Shown piece by piece: positions 1 through 11,119 of a DNA stretch of 64,000 nt. A model generated the notes under the pieces. The model made no database searches. It saw only the letters and a list, made by a program, of their open reading frames with translations, and had not been told where the DNA came from. The position numbers and the translations under genes are program-made. Each line of letters starts with the position of its first letter. Within the stretch, counting starts at the first letter, position 1. This stretch comes from Procambarus clarkii (taxonomy: Eukaryota > Arthropoda > Malacostraca > Decapoda > Cambaridae), in assembly GCF_040958095.1 (NCBI RefSeq), contig NC_091233.1:8033235-8097234 (forward strand). The letters run 5' to 3'.

Positions 1-727
1 TCCCCACACGAACCTGACTATGAACAGCAACACGCACCACAACCAAACAATGATCAGAAAAGGCAACAGGAACTGTACGAAACGCAAAAACAGAGCCCTC
101 CTGCCCATGAACATAAAAACGATCCAGCCTGGAAGACGCCCCTCGCGCAGCAAAGGTGAATTCCAAATCGCCCCCAAACATGAGAGCAGCATCACGAAAC
201 CCACAACTCTGTAAGGTGGAGACCAACGCCCGAGAAACATTCTGCGGATGCGCACTATTGCAATCCCTTGCGAGAGTGACACAATTAAAATCACCCCCAA
301 AAACCATGTCCCTTGTGTCATGATGCAAGAAGTGTAACAGCTCACCCTGGAAAAACTCCTCCCTCTCCTTGCGACGCGCCGTGCCAGAAGGAGCATACAC
401 AGTCAATAAGGGAATCTCCACCCCGAGGTACCGCACACGAGCGAACAACACCCGGCCATCTTCATCCATCTCCGTGTGAATCACGGAAATGGACGCCCTC
501 CGGGAGAACAGCATCAGCGTGCCCCCAAAGGACATCCTCGGCGGATTAAGCACTACATGAAAATCATCAGTCAACCCAGACAAAGCACTCAAGTCACGCA
601 CATTATGCTCCTGAATAAAGGCTACATCTACACGTTGCTCACGAAGCACAGCCACCAAGCCCATCTGTACAGCCAAGTCACGCAATCCACGCACATTCAG
701 CGTCGCACAAGTCAGAGAGGGCGCCAT
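1..727 (-). CDS. LINE ORF2, APE-type endonuclease domain (partial, runs off the window)
   Basis: Reading the minus strand from the ATG at 727-725 gives about 242 open codons to the window edge. The start (MAPSLTCATLNVRGLRD) and a later FIQEHNV segment match the N terminus of the apurinic-type endonuclease of non-LTR retrotransposons. Further on come VYAPSG, GGDFNC, RLDRFYV and a C-terminal SDH, which are the conserved metal-binding and catalytic blocks of this fold; the enzyme nicks target DNA to prime reverse transcription. The RT would lie beyond position 1. The ATG overlaps the stop of the upstream ORF by one base. NVRGL and the associated ORF1 suggest the L1/Tx1 group, but without the RT the clade is an inference. 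No stop or frameshift was seen. Confidence 0.85.
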   Translation of the reverse strand, partial: MAPSLTCATLNVRGLRDLAVQMGLVAVLREQRVDVAFIQEHNVRDLSALSGLTDDFHVVLNPPRMSFGGTLMLFSRRASISVIHTEMDEDGRVLFARVRYLGVEIPLLTVYAPSGTARRKEREEFFQGELLHFLHHDTRDMVFGGDFNCVTLARDCNSAHPQNVSRALVSTLQSCGFRDAALMFGGDLEFTFAARGASSRLDRFYVHGQEGSVFAFRTVPVAFSDHCLVVVRVAVHSQVRVG

Positions 728-729
728 CA
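725..729 (-). promoter_or_regulatory. TGATG stop-start overlap between LINE ORF1 and ORF2
   Basis: On the minus strand the ORF1 stop TGA (729-727) and the ORF2 start ATG (727-725) share one base. Stop-start overlaps of this type drive termination-reinitiation in some insect LINEs (the UAAUG of SART1 is the known case). Use of that mechanism here is inferred from the layout only. Confidence 0.6.
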
Positions 730-2148
730 GGAAGGCAATGAGGACCCCACCAACCCCACAGCCCCCGTAGAAGGTGGAGCAGAGCCCCCCACATGGGAGG
801 CAGTAGGAACAGTAGGCGCACCATCTGGCAACCCTGCAGAGGAGGGCCCCACAGGAACGTCGACGCTCGCACACTTTGAAGACTTTGTAAACTTCAACGT
901 CAGCGCATCCCGTCCAGGATCTTCCACACCAGAGGACACCACCCACCGATCAACCGCAACTGCTTCTGGGGCGTCACTGCCCCCAGAGGGGGCCCCGGGT
1001 GCAACAGACCGCATCAGGCCACCAGAGGGAGGAGGAGGAGGGGCGCACGCCACAGCAGCTCCAGCCGTAGACCCCCCTCGCTTAATGGGAGGACCTTTGT
1101 CAGAGGAACGCGCCCGTGCCTCCCGCTTACGACGGGGCTGGTCCGACGTCGCGACCGGGGAAGGCCCTCTAGAGCCATGAGAGGACCGCGGCACCTCCGG
1201 AGCAGCAGCAACCACGTCGGATGAACGGCCACCAGACGAAGGAGCAACCCTACACGAAGGGCCTGCAGGATCGCCACTCCCACCTACACACGATGGAGCA
1301 GCTTCCACAGACGTACCTGTCTCCATGGCAGCAACATCTGAAGCCCGATGAACCTCCGCAGTGACGACGTGCACAGGAAGTGGGGGCGCCACATCAGACA
1401 CCAACGAGCCAGGTGGGTCAAACTGCTGAACAGCCGGAGTAGGATCAGTCGAAGCAGAAGGCACCAACGACGAGGAGGGGCCGCGGGGGACAAACACGGT
1501 CTCTGCACCAACCGGCTTGGCCCCCCCAACCCCCAAGGGGGGAAAATCACCCTCCTGGAAGATAGCTGGTTCCCCCATCCCGGAAGCAGTGCAACCGGCC
1601 GCAAGATGCCCTCGCAAACCACACCGAAAACAGGTGCGTGGTTGATCCTCATAGAAAACCCGCATGTTAAAGCCGTAGAACTTGACCTGAGAAGGAATAT
1701 CACGCGTCAAGCGCATGCCAAGGGTCCGCACATTGGTCCTCAAGCCCGACAGGCGGCCTGAGCGGAGGCAGGTTATACGGTGAGTGAATACAGTACCGTA
1801 CCGAGAGAAGCAGGTGCGAAGGACCTCCTCGGGAAAGTCCAAGGGAACTCCATGGATGCTGACAAACGTCGGCGCCACACACCGATCCGACACCTCCACA
1901 GTACCAGCAGAGCCCGGGAGCAGATGAGAACGCCCAGCAAAATCACTCACAAAACGCTGATATGGACCAGGGGCAGAGAACTTGATCACCACACGCTTGT
2001 CAGAGATCTTCTCAAGGCCGTAAACAGTGAGCAGGTCCACCTGGAAAACATCCAAAAGCGTCACTTCCACCAACGCCCAATCAGCAGCCGCCGAGAACTC
2101 CAATCCTGCAGAATCCACCCTCCGAATCCGCGTCACCGACGACGCCAT
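727..2148 (-). CDS. LINE ORF1, gag-like nucleic-acid-binding protein with one CCHC knuckle
   Basis: A 473-codon frame from ATG at 2148; an in-frame stop just upstream at 2172-2170 supports this start. The N-terminal ~165 residues resemble the RNA-binding part of Tx1/L1-type ORF1 proteins (FVSIHGVPLDFPEEVL, then VKFYGFNMRVFYEDQPRTC). A zinc knuckle C-x2-C-x4-H-x4-C follows at about residues 173-186 (CFRCGLRGHLAAGC). The rest is a long low-complexity Pro/Ser/Ala/Gly-rich tail. Such proteins coat the LINE RNA and act in the ribonucleoprotein during retrotransposition. The frame is intact and is followed at once by the endonuclease ORF, so this element may be recent. Several frames on the opposite strand are antisense shadows. 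Confidence 0.82.
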   Translation of the reverse strand: MASSVTRIRRVDSAGLEFSAAADWALVEVTLLDVFQVDLLTVYGLEKISDKRVVIKFSAPGPYQRFVSDFAGRSHLLPGSAGTVEVSDRCVAPTFVSIHGVPLDFPEEVLRTCFSRYGTVFTHRITCLRSGRLSGLRTNVRTLGMRLTRDIPSQVKFYGFNMRVFYEDQPRTCFRCGLRGHLAAGCTASGMGEPAIFQEGDFPPLGVGGAKPVGAETVFVPRGPSSSLVPSASTDPTPAVQQFDPPGSLVSDVAPPLPVHVVTAEVHRASDVAAMETGTSVEAAPSCVGGSGDPAGPSCRVAPSSGGRSSDVVAAAPEVPRSSHGSRGPSPVATSDQPRRKREARARSSDKGPPIKRGGSTAGAAVACAPPPPPSGGLMRSVAPGAPSGGSDAPEAVAVDRWVVSSGVEDPGRDALTLKFTKSSKCASVDVPVGPSSAGLPDGAPTVPTASHVGGSAPPSTGAVGLVGSSLPS

Positions 2149-2826
2149 AACGCCAGCTGCCCCCACAGGCTAGCCGGCACACCACACACCAACAACAGCG
2201 TCCTGCTCGCACCAGACGTCAGCCAACAACTGAGAGAGCGCCAACGCCGTGACCGCACCCTGCAACGAGCAAGCAGCCAATCAAAGCCGAAGTAGCAGTT
2301 CTTCCACCTGGTAACAATGTCCCAGTTATTCCTGACAATGCAAGAGCTAAGGTTATGCTATTTTGGAGTCGAAATGCTGCCAAAATGAATATGTGCGATT
2401 TGTGTTTCTCCCATACTCTGTTGGAGATGAAGGAGAGCCGGTGATCAATATGATTGCAAACAATGCACGAATTTGATTTGGATGTGACGTGTTGGACGTG
2501 TCATTAATGCATACATCCCAGTGTCGGTTGTTCTCCAATAAATTCAGAGCTTGACATGTACTATGGAAAGTAGCATATGTTACGCCGCTAACAAACCTCA
2601 ATGGCTGGAAAGACGTTGGACCTGGCACATTTACCAACAGCTTGCGAAAAAAGAAGCATTCATCTTGATTGGAATGCATGGTGTACAGTCTGCCTATCTT
2701 AGTTTGTTTGAATATGCCAGGTTGTCCGTCAACTCGCTCTCCGTTGCTCCTGAGCTACCGTGCAGTGAGGACGTGTCGCCTGCTGCTCCGGTGGTTTGAG
2801 TCGGTTCTCACTACGTGTAGAGAGCC
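2149..2826. other. Gene-free gap between two divergent LINEs
   Basis: Probably holds the 5' UTR of the minus-strand LINE (about 2149-2300) and of the plus-strand LINE (up to 2826). No promoter motif or coding frame was convincing, and the element boundaries could not be placed. Confidence 0.5.
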
Positions 2827-4353
2827 ATGGGGAAGGCTCAGCGCAAGAGGGAATGGAAGCAGCTTTCGGACGAGGAAGGACGGTGGACCGATGTGCAGCA
2901 GGCCCCAAAGAAAACTGCTATCGAGGCTTTACCACTTGCTTCTACCAGCAAGTCAGCGGACGTAATGGACCTAGAGAGGACAGCGTCAGTCACACACCAG
3001 CCAGTGTCAGTCAATGCTTCTCTGTCCGCAACGCTGCCGCGGGACGGCAGTATGAGTCAGGAGAGGACACCACCGGTTTCACGCCAGCCAATGTCGGCCA
3101 TTGTTCCTCTCTCCACAGCCCAGCCGCAGGACAGCAGTATGGGACAGGGGAGGACACCACCAGTCTCACACCAGACTTCACCAGCCTCTGCACTTCTTCC
3201 GAAATTCAAGATAATGCAGACCGACCACTTTCCTACAGCATATGGAGTAGTAACGGCGATGGAAAAAGAACAACCAGAGCTCAAACTTTCCATTACGGTC
3301 AACCTGAAGGGAGAAATAATACTGACACCACAAGACCAACAGACTGCACATTACTTAGAGAAGGTAAGAGTCCTGCAGGGGAAACCTGTGTGCTTGGTAA
3401 AGCTGGACCCTTCAGAACGACGCACACGAGTCGTGCTTTTGGGATACCCAATCGACTTTCCCCTGGATCCAGTGCTAGAACACAAGCAAGTCCTGAGTGC
3501 GGAACGTTGCCACACAAAAGTAGACAAGGCAGCGACGCGTCAGGTTCTGGTGACCGTCATGGGACATGTGCCGGAAACTTTCGGTCTTGGAAATTGGGGG
3601 ACATACCGACAGAGGCCATACGTCCCGGAACCCTTACGCTGCTTCAGGTGTCAGAAATACGGCCACCATCAGTCACGCTGCACAGGACAGGAGAGGTGCG
3701 GAGTGTGCAGCCTGAGACATCCCCCCAAAGACTGTATTGCCATGCACAAGGCAAACCAGACCACAACAGCCAAATGTCCAAATTGTGGAGGCAAACATCA
3801 TGCCTGGAGCACAACCTGCTCTGCGCGGAAACAAAAAGTGCAGACAGCTCAGGCCAGGGTCAACACACTGACCAGCGGTACATCCACCAACACCAACGTC
3901 TGGAACACTCGTGCACAGCCACAACAGCCACCCGCTCTCACAGAGCAAAATTTCCCGAATCTGTCAATTCCGAATCAGACATTACACGAAAGTGTTGCAG
4001 AAGTCCAGCAAGTGCAAATGAGCAGAAAACACTTACTTTCGGAATCTACTCCCCAGCTATACAGTTTTACCGAGGTCCAGCTGCAAACCATCGTGAAGAT
4101 CATGGCAGAGACCATTATCAATTGCCTACAGATGACGCAGAACGCCTCACAACAACAGACTCAAGACATCACTTGTGTGATAATGGACAAGATCGTGCAG
4201 CAGACCACAGTTACACGAGAAATAGACAGTCTCCGACAGGATGGAGCACAAGAGGACAAACAACGCAACTTGGACATACTGACTACCAACAACAGTCGGC
4301 TAGTCAAGACTCCGGGACATCAACATTCACAAACGCAACTGCAAACGCAGTGA
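2827..4353 (+). CDS. LINE ORF1 (gag-like) with three zinc knuckles, I/Jockey type
   Basis: A 508-codon frame starting at an ATG in good context (gccATGg). The first ~120 residues are low-complexity Ser/Thr/Pro. A folded region follows (residues ~130-260, including KIMQTDHFPTAYGVVTAM and RVVLLGYPIDFPLDP). Then come three consecutive knuckles near residues 272-330: CFRCQKYGHHQSRC, CGVCSLRHPPKDC and CPNCGGKHHAWSTTC. This RRM-like plus triple-knuckle layout is standard for ORF1 of I- and Jockey-type LINEs, where it binds the element RNA. The C terminus is Gln/Thr-rich. ORF2 begins about 50 bases downstream in another frame. The frame itself is undamaged although ORF2 is broken. A long overlapping frame at 2796-4664 is a shadow. 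Confidence 0.88.
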   Translation: MGKAQRKREWKQLSDEEGRWTDVQQAPKKTAIEALPLASTSKSADVMDLERTASVTHQPVSVNASLSATLPRDGSMSQERTPPVSRQPMSAIVPLSTAQPQDSSMGQGRTPPVSHQTSPASALLPKFKIMQTDHFPTAYGVVTAMEKEQPELKLSITVNLKGEIILTPQDQQTAHYLEKVRVLQGKPVCLVKLDPSERRTRVVLLGYPIDFPLDPVLEHKQVLSAERCHTKVDKAATRQVLVTVMGHVPETFGLGNWGTYRQRPYVPEPLRCFRCQKYGHHQSRCTGQERCGVCSLRHPPKDCIAMHKANQTTTAKCPNCGGKHHAWSTTCSARKQKVQTAQARVNTLTSGTSTNTNVWNTRAQPQQPPALTEQNFPNLSIPNQTLHESVAEVQQVQMSRKHLLSESTPQLYSFTEVQLQTIVKIMAETIINCLQMTQNASQQQTQDITCVIMDKIVQQTTVTREIDSLRQDGAQEDKQRNLDILTTNNSRLVKTPGHQHSQTQLQTQ

Positions 4354-4405
4354 CCACCCACGATCAACAGAATCTTCCAACACAGGTGACAGACAACAAC
4401 TGCCA

Positions 4406-7400
4406 ATGCAGTCTGATCTGCAGCAACGCCAACAAAGACGTATTGAACAGCAGAGATGCGCAGGTTCCGCCAACACAAGAAACGGCCGCGAGCAATCAAT
4501 GCAGTCCGACTTGCAGCAATACCAACAACAAAGTGATGGACCACAGTTCTGCACAGATTCCAACAATGCCGGGGTTGACCACGGACAATCAATGCAGTCC
4601 GACCTGCAGCGACACGACTTGCGAGGCGGAGAATATAGCGGTCGATTCCGAGGAGGAGTTCTAGTAGAACAAGCAACACCAACCGAACCCGTCGTCTGGC
4701 CATTACGAATTCTGCAGTGGAACATACAAGGTCTTGGAAATAAAAAACACACACTTCAGGAGGCTGCAATCAGCACGAAAGCAGATATAATCGTTTTGGA
4801 AGAAACTCTTTCCCAGCCACGAAATCCTTCAGATTAGCTGGATATCAGCACTATGTTCTCCCGTATGAGCAGGGGAGACTAAGAGGATTAATGACCCTAG
4901 TCAGAAACACCATACCCAGCAAGAAAATAGACTCGGTTTCATGTGGGGATGGAGTAGAGGTATTAGCAGTTACAGTGAATATGGCTAATTTTGAGCTCCT
5001 CATATACAACGTCTACAAGCCCCCTAGACGTAAACTAGAAGCAGAGGCAGTGCTTGCCTTGGCCACGCAGGAAAATTTAATTATTGCTGGAGATTTTAAT
5101 GCTCATCATCCAGAGTTAGGTGCAACTGGGCCAGCCAATGCAGATGGGCGCCATTTAGCTGCAGCTCTGCGAGAAGTACCTGAAATTACACTTCTCAACA
5201 CTGGGGAACCCACTCACATTCTAGGAGGTTCCCTTGATCTTACATTCATCTCCACAGCACTCCAGCAACAGGCGAAGTGGGAAGTAGACCCGGTGATCAC
5301 CAGTGACCACTATGCTACTGTCACGACACTCAACCTGGCACGACCTCCTACACCTCCTGCGCAGCCTCGGTGGAATTTAGGAAAGGCCAATTGGAATGTA
5401 TACCAGGAAGAACTTGAAAAATGGTATGCAACGTACACGCCACCTGAGGATTTGAACATACACGAGACCAATCTGCAAGAAGCCGTTGCAGCTGCTGCGA
5501 ACAAAGCTATTCCAATCATTATCACAGGTAACACGAAACGAAAGAACTATTGGTTCTATAGTAATGACGTTAAAGAACAGAACCACAGAGTCAATATCTT
5601 CAGAAAACATCTAAAGAGAAACCCCACACCAGAAGGAAGAACTCTGCTACGAGCGGTGATATCTGAAGCAAGGCGAGTTTCTCGAGAAGTAAAGGAGGCA
5701 AGATGGTTTGAGTGGTGTCAAACTCTAAATGAACATAGTAGTCTTGGCAAGATATGGGGTCAGATTAAAACTATATCAGGTCGACCAGCCCGGCCACAGG
5801 CATGTATTCAACCATTGCCGGAGGCTGAGAGACTTGCTCTCCAATTTGCAGAAAGAACAGCTTCATATCAGCTTCCTGCAATGGTCCGAAGGCAGCAAGA
5901 ACTCTTAAAACAAGAGAGGATGACAGTCATTCATGAGGGCTTAGCTATAAATGACGAATGTGACTGTCCCTTCACCGAACAGGAACTAAGCAGAGCCAAA
6001 AAGGGTGGTAAGGACACTGCACCAGGTGCTGATAACATTACATACTCAATGATCGCACATGCAGGTCCTGCTGGAGACCGAGGGATGTTGGACGTCATCA
6101 ATGCGTCTTGGCAGCAAGGCAAACTACCGCCCTCTTGGAAGAAAGCAGACATCATACCGATTCCTAAGCCGAATGAACCTGGCAATTACAGACCCATTTC
6201 CTTAACATCATGCGTTAGTAAACCTGCAGAACGGATGGTCTTAAATAGGCTACTGTGGAAGACTGGAGACCTTCATAAACACATATTTGGCTTCACTAGA
6301 GGTGTAGGTACTGCCAACTGCATAGCAACATTACTAGGAACAGTTAACTCGGGTCCAGCTATAGTGGTCTTCCTTGATCTGGAAAAAGCATTTGAACTTG
6401 CAAGCCCGCCAGCAATACTACACACCTTAGTTAAAAAAGGTGTGAGGGGGAAAATGCTAGCATGGATTCAAGATTACCTAAGTCACAGGTATGCCAGAGT
6501 AAAGTTGCAAGGACAAGTGTCGGACTACCACTTGCACGAGAATGGGACTCCACAAGGAGGAGTCCTCAGTCCTAGTCTTTTTAACATCCTTATGGAAAAC
6601 CTTGTTACCATGTCCTTTACAGAAGGGGTTACATTGCTAAGCTATGCTGATGATCTAGCATTAGTCGTTACGGGTCCTTCACTTCTAAATAAAGCTCAAG
6701 GTGCTTTAGATCAAGTGACATCTGAATGCAGTGTTTTAGGGCTAAAAATATCTGCACAGAAGTCTAAGGCGATGAGACTAGGTGGCAAGGCTCCAGACAG
6801 GCACCTACGCATTCAGGACATTAACCTTCAGTGGGTTCCACAATATCGATATCTCGGAGTGTGGATTGATTTTAAGATGACATTCAATAAGCAAATTCAA
6901 TATCTAAAGGAGAAAGCAAAGTCACGAATAAATATAATGAGAGCAATCACAGGGCCCCGTCTAGGAGCGGGACACAGAGTGTTGAGAATGTTTTACATAC
7001 ACGAAGTTCGTTCCCTGGTTGATTATGCAGCACCTGCCTTACTCACTCTTTCTCCTGGTCAGTGGGCAAACGTTGAGGTTCTTCAAAATGATGCATTGCG
7101 AGTCATAACAGGTGCTCCCAGATGGACTAAAATCCTGAACCTAAGACTAGAGACAAAGCTAACGTCGATTGAAATAAGGGTAAAGGGGATTGCTGCGTGC
7201 ATGCTGACCAAGATATTGACTAGACCTAGAATCAGTTCACTTAAAGATTTGATCACTGGAGCACTAACTCTGGACAGAAGAGCCTCCAATAGCAACAGGT
7301 GGACCCATTGTGCGATAAATGCCATCGATACGTTCGATATGGCAAACACAGTCACTGAGAGGGGTGTCGACGACATACATGCAGACTTTGTTATACAAGC

Positions 7401-8364
7401 CCCTTGGGAATCTCTGCCAGCAGACTTTCAGATTATGGCTCTTGACGGAAAGAAGAACCAGACACATCCTCATCTGCTGCGTCACATTGCACAGATGCAT
7501 ATAGAAGCAAACATGGCATCCGACAGCTTCACTTACTTCACGGATGGGTCAGTAGACCAGCAGGGACAGGAAACCGGAGCTGCAGTTAAAGCAGGAAACT
7601 CTGTATATAGTTGGAGGCTCTCAAATGGGTGTTCGACTTTACAGACTGAGATGCTAGCCATTCAAAAGGCTTTGGAACATGCTCTTGCTGAACACCGCCA
7701 ACATGTTATCGTCCATACAGATTCGAGAACCGCCATTGAAACCTTGCAACAGGAACACATATGTGATAACATCCATCTGATCACCAATGTCTTATCATTC
7801 ATGCACACACTCCACCGACAAGGCCGACGGGTGCTTATCAACTGGGTGCCAAGTCATGTGGGACTATTAGGTAATGACATTGCAGACGAAGCTGCAAAAC
7901 TTCCTACTAAGAGGAGGAATGTAGACATTTACATACCACAGAGTCTCTCCCAGATGAAGAAAGTGATTCGAAACAGAGCAATGCGAAGGCTGTACAGTGA
8001 CCACAACACAGCAGTTGCAACATCAGGATCTGCGGGTTGGTACAAGAATTCCACCAACTACGAACCACTTAGTTTGATGAACGGGGGCGGTAGAACAACA
8101 GAAGTGCACTTACATCGCATCAGGCTTGGATACCCATGTGCATGGGAAATAGGCTTACAGGTTCCGGAAGGTGAGAGGAAATGTCAACACTGTGGAGAAA
8201 TGCCCGACAGACCACTGGAACATTATCTAACACAGTGAACAGTTACAAACCCGTTAAGATTTCACCTTCGATTCGACAGAGCACAGGAAGTTGTTAAACA
8301 CATGTGGCAAAATCTTACTGAAGCGACCATACGGGTCATACATACTCATCCTCCGCCCAGGTAA
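4406..8364 (+). pseudogene. LINE ORF2: endonuclease, RT, RNase H, CCHC; one frameshift and one stop
   Basis: The endonuclease starts with ILQWNIQGLG and ADIIVLEET (from ~4700). Near 4805-4820 the reading frame shifts by one base and continues with SFRLAGYQHY and an open 1,115-codon frame from 4891. That frame carries IIAGDFNAHHPELG and ITSDHY of the endonuclease. RT motifs follow: RPISLTSC, FLDLEKAF (~492), GTPQGGVLSPSLF and SYADDLALV (~585). RNase H has FTDGSV (~883), LQTEMLAI, VIVHTDSRTAIETL and WVPSHVGLLGNDIADEA. A final zinc motif (CQHCGEMPDRPLEHYLTQ) ends in TGA (8236-8238) exactly where its last Cys is expected. The same frame then stays open for 41 codons to TAA at 8362. Both lesions probably make this copy inactive. 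Confidence 0.92.
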
Positions 8365-8430
8365 AACAGAAACGAGCATCACTTATTGGGCCAGCCAGAG
8401 GCTTAGGGCCCGCGCAGGATTATCCCTGCT

Positions 8431-8467
8431 AAAAAGAAAAAGAAAAAAAAAAAAAACAAAAAAAAAA
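8431..8467 (+). other. A-rich 3' tail of the I-type LINE
   Basis: Nearly pure A with a few G and C, directly after the ORF2 3' UTR. It marks the 3' end of the retrotransposed copy. Confidence 0.75.
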
Positions 8468-8469
8468 CT

Positions 8470-8989
8470 CGCTCTCCTCGTTTACGTCGTTCAAATGATT
8501 TTCTACTGGCATTCCATGTGTAATACGTAGGCACTTCCACATACAGCAGTGTTTTCGCAAACGCATCATTTTCACATAACGTGAAAAAGCAGTTAACGTT
8601 GAAGTCGGTGGATTCATTGCTGTTTGTTGCACATTTGCAGCTGTGAAATAAACGTGTTGTTCATTTTTTTGTTTTCAAAACCAAAACCAAAAATACTAAC
8701 GAAATATTTCAATTCAAACGCAGATCAATCGATACAGCTCAATTTCACCACCAATCGCACTGAAAAATAAGAAGAACAGTTAAAAAACGAAATGAAAAAC
8801 AATTAAAATAGAAACAAATAAGCTATACCCACGAATTGAACGGTATGGTAAATAACACAGCTCAATTCCAACGCAACGTCACACAAAATAATTAAATCAA
8901 AATGAAAATAAATAAAAATCTTTGAAAATTCAATATATCAATGCAACTGGAAACAATGAAATGGAACCGTAACATATTTTGTGTATTGT
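8470..8989. other. AT-rich intergenic sequence
   Basis: No coding frame, RNA gene or clear repeat was seen apart from general A+T richness and an imperfect recurrence of AACGAAAT/AAATGAAAA-like words. Confidence 0.5.
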
Positions 8990-9500
8990 ATGTTGCTCTT
9001 ACGTGCAACAGATGGCGCTGTTTTAAAAAAAAATGCTCTTTTTCACCTATCACAGGTGTGGCTTCTAAATAGTAGGCTTATCAAAACACGCACTTATTTG
9101 AAAGAAACGTTGTGTCAAAATTTCATAGCAATCGGTGAAAAACTTTCGGATATACAGCTCGTGATGCTCATACGTCCTACAGATGGAGCTGTTTAAAAAA
9201 AAAACATGTTTTTTCCTGTCACATTTGAGGCATGTATATGGTAACTATATAAAAACACTCGCTTAGTTGAGAACAATGTTGTGTCAAGATTTCAAAGCAA
9301 TCGGTAAAGGGGTTTCGAAGATTTCCCTCACTTGAAAAACACACGAAAAACACAGCTTTTCAAAAAAGCATGTTTTTTCCCGTCACAGACGTGACATCAA
9401 TATTGTATGTATATAAAAACCCGCTCAGATGCGAATGGAACATTGTGTGAAAATTTCAAGGCAATCGGTGAAGACCTTTCGGAGATTAAGTGATTTTGAA
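8990..9500 (+). repeat. Degenerate ~180-bp dispersed repeat, three head-to-tail units
   Basis: Three units share an ordered set of words: CAACAGATGG(C/A)GCTGTTT, an A-run with ATGTTTTTT, CCTGTCACA-GTG, ATATAAAAAC, TGTCAAAATTTCA and GCAATCGGTGAA followed by TTTCGGA. Units begin near 9000, 9175 and 9360. The same words in the same order recur at 57745-57995, so this is a dispersed family. Similar sequence is, from memory, common in decapods; no family name is assigned. Confidence 0.7.
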
Positions 9501-10684
9501 CAAACGAACACTTCCATTTTTATTTATATAGATATATATATTAGTGGGCTGATATACATTGTGTTTATAGTAGAATGTAGTTATAAGCATTCTATTTCAG
9601 TATTGTATTCCATTGTCTGAGGAAGAGAGCTTGCCATCAATGGACAGGAAGTGTTCATGATAAATATTTGTGTGTGTCTGCATGAGGTGGCCGAGTCGTG
9701 TCCAGTGTTGTGTTGCCAGCTTGTGACACCATTAATAAGTAAATGTTTCATTTTAGTCCTTTAAGAATGTGTATTATTTTGGTTATGATATTAGAATGTG
9801 TATTATTTTAGTTATGCTATTAGAATGTGTATATTATTATGTTAGTGTGATTGTGTCTGTCTGAGAGTGATTATTTGAGCCTGTACTCCGTTAGTAAAGA
9901 TTTATATTGAGCACTTAGTAACTGCGGGGTGGGGGGGGGGGGTGGAGTAGCATGAGGTGGGTGTGAAGCCGCGTTGCTGGAAGAGAAAAGTAGCTGGTGG
10001 AGGTCTGTGCTGTGAACATGTCCAGTTAAGTCTGTGTATTCTTTGTTCTATTGTAGTTGATAGTTATCTGAGGAGACGGATTAAAGAGTATAATCCATAT
10101 AAAGTCTAGACTAGATAGATAATTGCAGTGATTGTGTCATGCCATGTAATGAGGAATTTATATATAATTTTTATATACATTTTTATTGTTTTCGTTTATT
10201 AAATTGTTTTTACCACGAGCATACTGGTGTGCTTAGTAAATGTATGGTTTTTCTTGACCCTCTAGATAAATATGAGTGTGATTATTACCCATGCTGACAG
10301 GTACACGAGCCTTGCTGAATTAGGTTAGTTAACAGAAGCCTGTAGTCCAAACGAAAGAAAACAGGATACAGTACTTAGCTATGTTTTTTGGCATAATTAT
10401 TGGACAATGTGGTAGGAAGTACTTAATAAACTAGCTGGTACGAAGTACTTGGACAATATGGAAGGAAGTACTTCTTGGACAATATGGTAAAAGGTGTAGT
10501 CGAGGGCTAGGATAAGGAATGTGTTATCCATAACTAGGATGGTTAGTTATGATTCTGATTAAGTATGGATAAGTTTAATCTATTCCTAGAGTTACATTAT
10601 GTATTGCATAGCAAATGACAGTAGGATGTACTCAATAGTAAGGATGCCATGGTTGGCTCCAGGGCCAATATGGTGAAGCCCAAG
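9501..10684. other. Gene-free stretch with a poly-G run
   Basis: No supported gene. It includes a G-rich run near 9926-9943 and a short local repeat of GGACAATATGG / GAAGTACTT words at 10400-10495. Confidence 0.5.
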
Positions 10685-11119
10685 GCCTGGACCTAGATTC
10701 TCGAAGCTCCATGTATTTCTTCGTAAGTAGGTTTGCTACGAAGGTTCCTAAGTGCCCGCTAAGAACGCGCCAAAGAGCGTTTCAGAGAAGTAAACTTACA
10801 AAGATTTCTAAGTAGTTCACTTAGGTCTCGCTAGATGTCACTAGGCTTTTAGTTTGGCCAATCAGAGAGAAGGTAACATTTTTCATCTTACAGCTGTAGC
10901 CAATCACGACGCTGCCATATCGGAGCTTATCCGTGACCACTTGCGACATATATACGTCGAACTTTCTTATAAAATTAGTATATTTCGAAGTAAAACAATG
11001 TTTTTTCAACTTGTACAGTCAGCACCGACATTGTAGTATACAAATATGTTTCATTTTTTGTTTACCTACGTAATTCTAAGAGATAGTGTATAGCTCCCCT
11101 TGTCGCTCCCAAGACTTGA

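Larger units (their letters stand above)
2827..8468 (+). mobile_element. I/Jockey-type LINE, near full length, ending in an A-rich tail
   Basis: Contains gag (2827-4353), an endonuclease-RT-RNase H ORF2 (4406-8364) and a short 3' UTR ending in an A-rich run at 8431-8467. The RNase H domain places it in the I group in the broad sense. The 5' end lies somewhere in 2300-2826. I could not identify a target-site duplication. Confidence 0.85.

Noticed and set aside
476..1180. 234-codon plus-strand frame
   Set aside because: Antisense to the LINE ORF1 and endonuclease frames, which have recognisable motifs.
2796..4664. 622-codon plus-strand frame
   Set aside because: A +2 shadow of the gag ORF with zinc knuckles; Ser/Thr/Gln composition without domains.
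9926..9943. G-quadruplex element
   Set aside because: One G-rich run only, in gene-free DNA; more likely simple sequence or a sequencing-difficult spot.
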